64,000 nt of DNA from OLB7 sp966250335. Its GTDB lineage: Bacteria > Bacteroidota > Ignavibacteria > OLB7. Positions 33,399 through 41,121 of the stretch are shown piece by piece. Numbering within the stretch: the stretch's first letter is position 1; every line of letters starts with the position of its first letter. Both the position numbers and the translations under genes were made by a program. The notes beneath the pieces are model-generated. The model searched no databases and had not been told where the DNA came from. It saw only the letters and a list, made by a program, of their open reading frames with translations. The stretch covers positions 62,001 through 126,000 of the forward strand of contig CBINGZ010000002.1 of the NCBI GenBank assembly GCA_966250335.1, in the 5' to 3' direction.

Positions 33399-33774
33399 CG
33401 TTCGACTCCGGGTCGTTGAGATTCCGTTGAACCGTCTTGAGCAGCTTTTCGAACTCCGCGATGCTCATGTTGTTCTCCTTCACAAAGAAGGAGACAAGAC
33501 GGTCGAAGGAGCCGCCGAAATATCCCGTGACGAGTGTATCGAGATAGAACTTTCTGTACTCGTCCTTATGTACGACCGGATGGTAGCGATGGCTCTTCCC
33601 GACGGCGGTATGATCCACGAACCCCTTCTCCTCCAGGATCCTGACGATCGTGGAGATGGTGTTGTACGCCGGCTTCGGTTCGGGAAGCTCATCGATGATA
33701 TCCCGCACGAACCCCTGTTCCAGTCGCCAGAGGATCTGCATCACCTGCTCCTCGGCTTTCGTCAATCGTGTCAT
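33391..33774 (-). CDS. BlaI/MecI-family transcriptional repressor
   Basis: The protein has 127 residues from the ATG at 33774. A winged-helix domain is seen in 'LTKAEEQVMQILWRLEQGFV', 'PAYNTISTIVRILEEKGFVD' and 'HTAVGKSHRYHPVVHKDEYR'; the helical dimerisation tail is 'IAEFEKLLKTVQRNLN'. It is a dimeric repressor that is cleaved or released by the M56 partner encoded by the overlapping next gene. A matching palindrome lies 14 bases upstream of its start. The target set beyond this operon is unknown. Confidence 0.94.
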   Translation of the reverse strand: MTRLTKAEEQVMQILWRLEQGFVRDIIDELPEPKPAYNTISTIVRILEEKGFVDHTAVGKSHRYHPVVHKDEYRKFYLDTLVTGYFGGSFDRLVSFFVKENNMSIAEFEKLLKTVQRNLNDPESNDE

Positions 33775-33787
33775 GGGGAGAACGTAC

Positions 33788-33823
33788 AACTAAAAACATA
33801 GTTAGTCAACTACTTTTTTAGTT
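33788..33823 (-). promoter_or_regulatory. Operator-like palindrome of the BlaI-M56 operon
   Basis: A perfect 9-bp inverted repeat (AACTAAAAA at 33788-33796, TTTTTAGTT at 33815-33823) encloses an inner palindrome TAGTT-GACT-AACTA on the minus strand. It lies 14 bases upstream of the blaI-type start. The site is strikingly AT-rich in a GC-rich window and resembles TACTA/TAGT-type BlaI/MecI boxes. Autoregulation is inferred. Confidence 0.7.
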
Positions 33824-33850
33824 CATGGTAAAGATCGCCCCGTGGGGAGA

Positions 33851-34879
33851 TCAATAGACGTACCGGCTGAAGAAGGGGCCCAGGTCGCTTCCCCCTGCGG
33901 CTTCCATCGACTTCTGCAGATCGGAGGAAACCACCGTGCCGCCGAAATACGTCGTCGTGTAGATGCGGATACCCTCCCAGAAGATGGCGTCGCCGACCTT
34001 TTCCCGCAGCAGGTGAAGGAAGTACGCCCCTTTGAAATACACGATGGTACGATCCTCCTTCGTGGGACGATCCCAGTCGGGGAACTGCAGCGGCCTGTCG
34101 GGGACGCTCTCGTATTTCGTCCGGTAGAACTCGATATCGTCCAGGTACGCAGCTCTGCCGAAGCGATCTTCCTTGTACGCCGACGACATGTAGACGGCAA
34201 GCCCCTCGTTCAGCCAGAAATGCTTCCAGCTTTCGCAGGTCACGCGATTCCCCCACCACTGATGCGCCAGCTCGTGCGCCGACAGGTTCACCTGCGTCGA
34301 ATCGCCGAGCACCTGCGCCCCGTAGCCGTTCCAGAGGACGCAGAAGCCCGACATCTCCTGCGATATATTCCCCTCGCCGATGATCTGCGAATACGATATG
34401 CCGGGATACGGAACGCCGGCGCGCATCGCAAGGAAATCGATCATCGATCCGGTTTCCGTGAAGATCGAATCGAGTTGCGGCACTGAATATTTCTCGCTGA
34501 AACTGCGGAGGGAAACACCGCGATGGGTCTCATTATGCTCGTTGAACCTGCCGATCGAAAAACCGAACGTGTACGCCGGCACCGGGTCCCGCTCCCTCCA
34601 TACCTGAAGCGTTCTCCCGTTCACGAAGTCGGCGGATGACTGGAACTCCCCGGAGGCTACGGCCTTCAGCCCCGGCGGAACGACGAGTTGCAGCTCCAGC
34701 GTCGCCTTGTCGAGAAGGTCGGGCGCGCATACCATCCATTCGTTCCCCCCGGCGATATCCGTTTCGATCCGGCAGGTGTAGTGCCGGGCATCGAGCGCGG
34801 AGGCTGCGGAGGCGAGCAGGAAGAGGAGGAGGCCGACAACGACTCGATCGACCAGGCGGATGATCCCGTGCACGCTCAT
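33851..34879 (-). CDS. Short exported M1-family peptidase
   Basis: The protein has 342 residues. The N-terminus has a hydrophobic export segment (VVVGLLLFLLASAASA). Only the end of the usual N-terminal beta-domain remains before the catalytic domain. The zinc site is HELAH (202-206) in 'AHELAHQWWGNRVT' and Glu225 in 'FWLNEGLAVY'. 'GEGNISQEMSGFCVLW' occupies the GxMEN position. Typical M1 enzymes exceed 550 residues, so this is a minimal form. The sequence is intact with good codon use, so it is not an obvious pseudogene. It lies directly upstream of the BlaI-type operator. Confidence 0.82.
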   Translation of the reverse strand: MSVHGIIRLVDRVVVGLLLFLLASAASALDARHYTCRIETDIAGGNEWMVCAPDLLDKATLELQLVVPPGLKAVASGEFQSSADFVNGRTLQVWRERDPVPAYTFGFSIGRFNEHNETHRGVSLRSFSEKYSVPQLDSIFTETGSMIDFLAMRAGVPYPGISYSQIIGEGNISQEMSGFCVLWNGYGAQVLGDSTQVNLSAHELAHQWWGNRVTCESWKHFWLNEGLAVYMSSAYKEDRFGRAAYLDDIEFYRTKYESVPDRPLQFPDWDRPTKEDRTIVYFKGAYFLHLLREKVGDAIFWEGIRIYTTTYFGGTVVSSDLQKSMEAAGGSDLGPFFSRYVY

Positions 34880-34921
34880 GGAAGTAGTTGTAGAACTATC
34901 GCAAAGTGATCAAGAAGGAGG

Positions 34922-35494
34922 CTATACGGCGGAAGGATCTTCCCGCAGCCAGGCCAGGACCTCGGTCGCGTTCCTGTCCGTGGGGAAGACCGGATAGAAG
35001 ACATGCTCGATCACGCCGTCACGGAGGAGGAGGGTAAACCGCTTCATCAGCCGGACCCCTTCGAACTCGAACGTCGGCAGGTTGTGGGCGTCGGTGAAGC
35101 GGAATCCCTCGTCGCTGAGGACCTCGAACGGGAGGTGGATCCGTTCCACCAGTTCCTGCTGATACTCCGTCGACTGCGTGCTCATGCCGAAGACCTCGAC
35201 CCCCAGTTCCCGGAACCGGGCGTGAAGATCGCGGAAGGCGCACGATTGCGGCGTACATCCCCGCGCGCCGGGGACCGCGTCCCAGTCGTCCGACTGTCGC
35301 TCCCCCGGCATTCCCGTCCGGGGGTAGCAGTAGACGACCACGCGCCCGGTCGTCGCTGAAAGATCTACATCGCGGCCCGATGTGGAGCGAAGAGGCATCG
35401 AAACGGGACGCATGCCCGGAAGATGATCGCAGGCGCCGTCGTCGACCGGAACGGGGAGGCCGGCCGGGAGCGTGTAGAACGAGGTGTCGTCCAT
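34922..35494 (-). CDS. Peroxiredoxin (AhpC/TSA family)
   Basis: The protein has 190 residues. 'GRVVVYCYPRTGMPGERQS' precedes 'GARGCTPQSCAFRDLHARF', where the two nearby Cys residues (CTPQSC) lie at the active-site helix. 'VFGMSTQSTEYQQELVERIH' and 'LPFEVLSDEGFRFTDAHNLP' are typical of Prx of the BCP/PrxQ kind. It reduces peroxides in the cytosol. The peroxidatic Cys context differs from the common PxxxTxxC, so the subclass is uncertain. Confidence 0.82.
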   Translation of the reverse strand: MDDTSFYTLPAGLPVPVDDGACDHLPGMRPVSMPLRSTSGRDVDLSATTGRVVVYCYPRTGMPGERQSDDWDAVPGARGCTPQSCAFRDLHARFRELGVEVFGMSTQSTEYQQELVERIHLPFEVLSDEGFRFTDAHNLPTFEFEGVRLMKRFTLLLRDGVIEHVFYPVFPTDRNATEVLAWLREDPSAV

Positions 35495-35536
35495 GATGGC
35501 GGGTATCGGTATAAGGGTTAGGGTAAAGGGGAGGAG

Positions 35537-36697
35537 TCAGCTCTCCGCAATATCGTCCTGCGGCTCCGGCAACGATTCGTCCCGCTGCTTTTCGGCGCGG
35601 ACCTCGGCCGGTTTGTCGGGGGCGATCAGGCCGTGGGCGAGGGCGTGCCGGGCGGCGGCCTCGGTGTCGGGGACAAGGAGCATCTCCACCTTCCGCTCCC
35701 CGAGCCCGGCGGCGATCGTCCGCACCTCCGCGTCCCGTTCGTCGAGCGACACGTCGCGGATGTAGATCGCCTTGATCCTGTCGGGATATTCCTCGACGAC
35801 CCTGACGTAGATCTCCGGGTCGTGCTCGCCGCTATCCCCTATCAGGACGAACGGCAGCGACGCGTGGGCGTTCATGATATGCCGGATCAGCTCCAGCTTA
35901 TGGTCGGCGTTGTCGAGCTTGATGAACTTCTCCCAGTCGATCCCCAGATCCTGAAGGAAAAGGGGACCTGCGGGGATCTCGTTGATCTGAATGAAATCGA
36001 TCAGAAGATCGTAGAGATTCCACGGACTGCTGCTGACGTAGAAGATCGGATTACGTGATATTCCTCCCGGCCCGCCGCGCAGGGCGCGATAGAACCCGGC
36101 CCCCCCCTTGAACGGCAGCCGGGTGCGGGCGTTGTTCAGAAGCGTCGTCTGGATCGCCTTGAGCGGCTCGGCGGAGAATGTCCGGATGATCGTGTCGTCG
36201 ATGTCGCTGATGACGCCGAACCCGGCATCGGGCGGCGGGACGATCACCTCCCCCGTCGCCCTGACCGGCCCCTGTCCCTCCACCACCTCCTCCAGCAGCT
36301 CCAGCTCGATCGGATGGCGATCACGGTCGGTGGGGAGAGGAGCGCCGACGGGAAAGATCAGCTCGAAATATCCCTCGCGATCGGTGACGACATCCTGCAC
36401 CGAATCGCCGAAGCGGGCGCGCAGTCTCACCTCCGGGATCTCGTCGCTTTCGAAACGCCTGTACATCGCAACGAGATTATCCCAGACGGAGTCGATATCG
36501 TCGCCGCTCTTCAGCTCCTTCCTCTCGAGAACCCTCCCTTTCAGATATACCTCGCGCGCGTTCCCGTGCCCCAGATACGGCTGGATGCAGACGGGATCGA
36601 TCCCCCCGAAACTCCGCTTGAGCCGCCACTTGAGGGTGTCGTGAAGTTCCTCGAGGGTGAGCCCGAGACGATGTACCACTTTCATCCAGTCCGGCAT
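35537..36697 (-). CDS. App1-type phosphatase (DUF2183 family)
   Basis: The protein has 386 residues from the ATG at 36697. The HAD-like motif is 'GFGVISDIDDTIIRTFSAEP' (DxDDT), followed by 'FYVSSSPWNLYDLLIDFIQI' and 'LPFVLIGDSGEHDPEIYVRV'. These are the signature of the App1 phosphatidate phosphatase catalytic domain. An N-terminal beta domain precedes it. Bacterial members are poorly studied; in yeast App1 dephosphorylates phosphatidate. The phospholipid substrate here is inference. Neighbours (peroxiredoxin, APH kinase) give no pathway. Confidence 0.87.
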   Translation of the reverse strand: MPDWMKVVHRLGLTLEELHDTLKWRLKRSFGGIDPVCIQPYLGHGNAREVYLKGRVLERKELKSGDDIDSVWDNLVAMYRRFESDEIPEVRLRARFGDSVQDVVTDREGYFELIFPVGAPLPTDRDRHPIELELLEEVVEGQGPVRATGEVIVPPPDAGFGVISDIDDTIIRTFSAEPLKAIQTTLLNNARTRLPFKGGAGFYRALRGGPGGISRNPIFYVSSSPWNLYDLLIDFIQINEIPAGPLFLQDLGIDWEKFIKLDNADHKLELIRHIMNAHASLPFVLIGDSGEHDPEIYVRVVEEYPDRIKAIYIRDVSLDERDAEVRTIAAGLGERKVEMLLVPDTEAAARHALAHGLIAPDKPAEVRAEKQRDESLPEPQDDIAES

Positions 36698-36772
36698 GGT
36701 GTCCCAGTTACATGATATCCGACGGCCCGGCGGACCGCCTCCGCACCATAACACGAGGGGTGAGGAAGGGGT

Positions 36773-37789
36773 TCAGCGAGCGACGGGGAGGCGCGGGTCG
36801 AACCAGAGATCGGCCAGCCCCTCCAGCGTCGTGGCCGCGTCGTCCGCCGGCATGAAGCGCATGTACCACGGCATGCTGCTGTAGCGGTGGAGGAGCGTGT
36901 AGAGCATGATCCTTCGTCCCAGCTCCACATTCAGCGCCGACTCCGGATAGCCGTAGGCCAGAAGGAAGTCGCGCAGGATCTCCCCGTCGCCGCGCGCATG
37001 GAAGAGACCGACCGACGCGAGATCGTACTCGGCGACGCCGACCGTCGACGGCTCGAAGTCGATCATTCCCGTCAGCTTCCATTCCCCCTGCTCCCTGCGG
37101 ACAAGCACGTGATCCGGCATGATCTCGGTGTGGAGCGGAACCACGGGAGCCGAGTCGTCGACCTTCACACCGTCGAGAAATGCGGGGATCATCTGGAGCC
37201 ACGCCTCCCCCAGCCCCAGTCTCCGCTGCCGCTCGACGCAACCGTTCCGCTGCGCTTCGATGAAGGCGTGCCACGCGGCGCCGTCGATCGGCAACGGGGC
37301 GGGATCGAGGGTGTGGAGCGCGGCCGTCGCCTCCCCGAGGAGCCGTGTCAGATGGAGCCGTTCGGCGCGATCGAGGTCGTTCCAGACGGTTCGGAGCTCT
37401 TCCCCCGGAAGGCGTTCCATGACGATATACCGCCATCCCTCCAGCTCTCCCTCGGCAATGAACCCCGGCGTGGGGAGCGGAAGCCGGCCGTGAAGGAATT
37501 CCAGGAACGCCCTCTCGGTCACGGTCTCCAGGGCGTAGATCGGCGCGAAGAGCTTCACGACATGCTCCTCCCCGACCGAAAAGATCGGAGTGGAGCCGTT
37601 CGTGAACTTCACCACGGGACCGGAAGCGAGGCCGTGCCGACCGCGGACGACCTCCACGGCAGGGAGATACGGCTCCGGATCACGGGGAAGGCTCTCGTAT
37701 TCCTCCACGGTTTCGGCAGCGGGCAGGATCGGGTTCATGGCGTCGATACGGTTGCGGGAGGGGCTCGGGCCGGTCGGTCGGAGCTTCAT
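36773..37789 (-). CDS. Phosphotransferase of the APH fold with variant catalytic loop
   Basis: The protein has 338 residues from the ATG at 37789; a TTG three codons earlier and an ATG at 37738 are alternatives. N-lobe features are 'VVKFTNGSTPIFSVGEEHVV' and 'GWRYIVMERLPGEELRTVW'. The catalytic loop, normally HGDxxxxN, reads HTEIMPDH in 'VVPLHTEIMPDHVLV', and the metal Asp motif is 'LTGMIDFEPSTVGVAEYDLA'. Similar HTE variants occur, from memory, in hygromycin-kinase-like relatives. Whether it phosphorylates a drug, sugar or other small molecule cannot be told from the sequence. Confidence 0.8.
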   Translation of the reverse strand: MKLRPTGPSPSRNRIDAMNPILPAAETVEEYESLPRDPEPYLPAVEVVRGRHGLASGPVVKFTNGSTPIFSVGEEHVVKLFAPIYALETVTERAFLEFLHGRLPLPTPGFIAEGELEGWRYIVMERLPGEELRTVWNDLDRAERLHLTRLLGEATAALHTLDPAPLPIDGAAWHAFIEAQRNGCVERQRRLGLGEAWLQMIPAFLDGVKVDDSAPVVPLHTEIMPDHVLVRREQGEWKLTGMIDFEPSTVGVAEYDLASVGLFHARGDGEILRDFLLAYGYPESALNVELGRRIMLYTLLHRYSSMPWYMRFMPADDAATTLEGLADLWFDPRLPVAR

Positions 37790-38084
37790 CCGACCCAATT
37801 TATCACCCCGGTTGAATCTGACCGTTCTGCACCGTACTTTCTTCCACCTCTCGATCCGCTATCCGAGACAGCCCTGCTCCGGAACCGTTGCACGCCGTCG
37901 ACGTGTTCGCCAGAATAGACTCTGGCGGCCTTCCCGGTCGAACCGGAACAGGAGACCCGATTCCATCCCCAGACCCGCCGGCCGCAATCCCCACGGCCGG
38001 GGAACACGATCCGATGAACAGACCCGTTTCATACTCATGAACGGTCGATGGTGAAGCTTCACGAATGCATCCCGGAGATGAACG

Positions 38085-39044
38085 ATGAACATACACGATC
38101 TACGATATACATGGCGACGCTCGACGGACCCGGGGCCGGTGACTCTCGTGCTTCTGCTGGCGCTTCTGGCCGGCCTCCTCTCCCCCGCCGAAACCCTCGC
38201 AAAACGACGGAAACCGAAGGCCCCGCGCACGATCCCGCCGGCGGAGCGTATCGTCCTCAACCATATCGCCGTGCTTGCCGACAGTCTCCCGGAGCAACCG
38301 CGCCTGGCGCTCCTCCGGATACCGGCGACCCAGCGGCGGCTGCTGGCGCTGAAGATCTACATCGGCAGACGGGACGAGATTCCCCACGGCTGGGCATGGT
38401 CGAACCGAGAGGCGGCAGATTACAGGAAGACCGATGAATATCGCGCGGCGATCGAGGATGTCGGGAAGGTGCGGCAGGCGTTCGCCGAGATGAACCCCGG
38501 ATACGAACTGGGGGTGACGATGGAGATACGGAGCCTGGAATCGCAGCTCCAGAAATGGAATTCCGTGACGTCGGTCGGGATCGCCTCGCGACAGATCATG
38601 GATAGTTGTCTGGCGGTCATCGACGATTCGGCGGCGGCGTTCGGAGAAACGCCGACCGATTCCTCCCTGACGGCGTTCAAACGGTTCCTGGAGGGGTTCG
38701 AGCCCGATATGGAGCCGACGGTCGCCGTGCCGGGGCTCTCGCAGCACGGGCAGCTCCGCGCCTTCGATTTCAAGATCAATCGGGGCCGAACCCTCGTCGC
38801 CGGAACGACGGCGGCGACGATCCCCGACAGATGGGAGACGCCGGGATGGACCGAGCGGCTGAGGGAGGCGATCCTCTGCGCCAGCGACAGGTTCGCCGGG
38901 CCTCTCGATTCCCCGTACGAACCGTGGCACTACGCCTACACCCCGCTGGGAGGGGAGCCCAGGTCGATCCCCGAGGAGCAGGAACATCGACGCGAACCTG
39001 AGATCGAGATCACGACAGGGGACGCCGTGACCGGCACGCGATGA
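38085..39044 (+). CDS. Probable M15-family (VanY-like) peptidase
   Basis: The protein has 319 residues. The N-terminus has an export segment (VTLVLLLALLAGLLSPAETLA), then a basic linker. The middle (about 50-210) is not recognised. The C-terminal third has the M15 zinc pattern: His221 and Asp228 in 'LSQHGQLRAFDFKIN' (SxHxxxxAxD) and Glu279-His282 in 'YEPWHYAY' (ExxH). M15 enzymes are D,D- or L,D-carboxypeptidases that trim peptidoglycan stems. Overall similarity is low, so the call rests on these residues. Orientation is opposite to both neighbours. Confidence 0.65.
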   Translation: MNIHDLRYTWRRSTDPGPVTLVLLLALLAGLLSPAETLAKRRKPKAPRTIPPAERIVLNHIAVLADSLPEQPRLALLRIPATQRRLLALKIYIGRRDEIPHGWAWSNREAADYRKTDEYRAAIEDVGKVRQAFAEMNPGYELGVTMEIRSLESQLQKWNSVTSVGIASRQIMDSCLAVIDDSAAAFGETPTDSSLTAFKRFLEGFEPDMEPTVAVPGLSQHGQLRAFDFKINRGRTLVAGTTAATIPDRWETPGWTERLREAILCASDRFAGPLDSPYEPWHYAYTPLGGEPRSIPEEQEHRREPEIEITTGDAVTGTR

Positions 39045-39089
39045 CGTGCCGGTCCGGCATCCGGGACCGGGGAGGGGATCACCGATTCC

Positions 39090-40973
39090 TCACCAGAGAT
39101 CGATGACGGCGGGGCGTACGCGCCCGGCCTCCACGGCCGAAACGTTCCCCGGATCGGGGGAATACCGCCGCCAGATCGCATGTCCGATCGAGCCCCCGTA
39201 AATATCGTCTCCCGACCGGACGAACGGTCCGAGCACCATCCCTTCAGGCATCATCGAGGTGGAATCGGCCCAGCCGATGCCGTCGAAGGCGAAGAGACGA
39301 TATTCGAAGAGATCGCCCCCCATCCATCTATAGCCCTGCGTGTAGTAGCGTCCGTCGACCTCCGATCCCTGCCACGAGATCGAGTATTCGGAAGGAGCCG
39401 CCGGAGCGGGAACCCACCGGGCGCCGTCGTCGACGGCCAGGTAGATCTGCTCCATCATCTGAACGTAGATCTTGCCGTTCAGCATGAAGAAGGTTCCAAG
39501 CCCTCTGTTCTGCCGGGTCGTCTGGATACCGTTCATGGCCGGGATCCATGTCCCCCCCTTATTCGTCGAGCGATACATTCCTTCAAGCGTGGCGATGATC
39601 ACGACCCGCTCGGTGGCCGCCACGTCATGTACGGGGACCGTGGTGACGAAATCGTGCGGAAGCCCGGCGCTCACCTCGGTCCAGGAATCGCCGCCGTCCT
39701 CCGAGCGGAAGACGCCGCCGCTGGTCCAGTTGAAATCGCCGTGCTCCCCGAACGAGGAACCGACGGTGACATAGACCGACCCGCCGTCCGAGGCCACCGC
39801 CGTGAACGCCCGGTTGAACTCGTCGAACTTCGGCTCCATCGGCTCCCACGTCGCTCCGTCGTTGAGCGATCTGGAGAGGCCGCCGCCGATCGCCCAGATC
39901 CTTCCTCCCTCGGTCGTGAACTCCTGGGCCGCGGCGTCGAGCGTTTTCTCCCATGTGTCGCCACGGTCGGTCGATCGATACACCCCCTGATAGGTCGACC
40001 CGAGCACCGCCTTCCCGACGGCCCCCACGGCCATGATCGATGAGGCGTAGAGACCATCGTTGAGCGATACGGCTTCCGTCGACCCGCGATCTATTCTGTA
40101 CGCTCCGATCGAGGTCGGCACCAGAAGGCCATCCTTCGTCGGCGAGGGGTTGTTCAGAGTCGCGGGAAGATCGATCGTCTCCCACCTCGCGTTCGCCGGC
40201 AGCGCCACGGCGGCTCCCGCCAGCCTGTAGAGCTTGTCGTACGAGCCGGTCCAGAGATCGGCGCCGTCCGAGAGGAGCCAGGCGGGGAGGGCGTTCTCCG
40301 GGAGGCCGGCGCCGATGTCGGTCCAGGTCGACCCGTCGTCGACGCTTCTGTAGATTCCGAAGCCGTTGACGACCGCGTAGAGCGCCTCCCCGGCAGAGAC
40401 GAGGAAGCGCCCGCCGCCGCCGACCTGAAGATCGCTCTCCACGGCTCGCCAGGTGACCCCGCCGTCGGTGGAGCGGTTCAAGGTTTCGGACATGAAGCCG
40501 GAGAAGGCGAAGAGCTTCCCGTCGTGCAGAACCGGTACCTGTGTCATGGCGGGCATGAGGGCGACACGACTCCAGGAGATCGCGCCGTCGTCGGAGCGGT
40601 AGAGGATATCTCCCTGAGCGAGATATATCACGGAGCCTTCCACGGCGACGTCGCCGAAACGATCGGTAGCGCTCCAGGAGGAGCCGGTATTCGTGGAGCG
40701 ATAGATATCCCAGAGGCCGTCGTTCCGCGCCTTCAGCCCCAGCACCACATCCCCGACGAAGAAGAGCCGACCGGCGGCGAGATCTCCGGCGCGGGTCCAG
40801 GAGCTTCCGTCGTAGCGGACGACCGTTCCGTTCGCGGAGCCGAGAATCGTCGTTCCGTTCCCCGCGATCGCCGTGAAGTTCGCCCCCTGGGGGCCACGGG
40901 TCTGTGTCCACTGGGCATGCGCTCCGGCGGCGGCAAGAAATATCAGCATGGGAAGTACATAGGTTCGTTGCAT
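39090..40973 (-). CDS. Secreted Asp-box (BNR) beta-propeller protein
   Basis: The protein has 627 residues with signal peptide MQRTYVLPMLIFLAAAGAHAQ. Many sialidase-type Asp boxes (SxDxGxTW) occur along the chain: 'YRSTNTGSSW', 'YRSDDGAISW', 'NRSTDGGVTW', 'YRSVDDGSTW', 'YRSTDRGDTW', 'RSEDGGDSW' and 'YRSTNKGGTW'. They imply one or two propellers. Such proteins in FCB bacteria are extracellular and non-enzymatic unless sialidase residues are present; none were recognised. The C-terminus ends without a sorting domain. It stands alone between two plus-strand genes. Confidence 0.85.
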   Translation of the reverse strand: MQRTYVLPMLIFLAAAGAHAQWTQTRGPQGANFTAIAGNGTTILGSANGTVVRYDGSSWTRAGDLAAGRLFFVGDVVLGLKARNDGLWDIYRSTNTGSSWSATDRFGDVAVEGSVIYLAQGDILYRSDDGAISWSRVALMPAMTQVPVLHDGKLFAFSGFMSETLNRSTDGGVTWRAVESDLQVGGGGRFLVSAGEALYAVVNGFGIYRSVDDGSTWTDIGAGLPENALPAWLLSDGADLWTGSYDKLYRLAGAAVALPANARWETIDLPATLNNPSPTKDGLLVPTSIGAYRIDRGSTEAVSLNDGLYASSIMAVGAVGKAVLGSTYQGVYRSTDRGDTWEKTLDAAAQEFTTEGGRIWAIGGGLSRSLNDGATWEPMEPKFDEFNRAFTAVASDGGSVYVTVGSSFGEHGDFNWTSGGVFRSEDGGDSWTEVSAGLPHDFVTTVPVHDVAATERVVIIATLEGMYRSTNKGGTWIPAMNGIQTTRQNRGLGTFFMLNGKIYVQMMEQIYLAVDDGARWVPAPAAPSEYSISWQGSEVDGRYYTQGYRWMGGDLFEYRLFAFDGIGWADSTSMMPEGMVLGPFVRSGDDIYGGSIGHAIWRRYSPDPGNVSAVEAGRVRPAVIDLW

Positions 40974-41121
40974 GAAATCACCTGTGATCTATTGAACCGT
41001 TGATATATGCCTGTTCCTCTCGATCGAGGCGCTCCTCAATGTGAGGACGCACCTCTCCCGCATCACGAACGGAATATCGCGGCGGAGCTTAACGGTTGCT
41101 TAACGGAAGGGTGGGGAAGGT

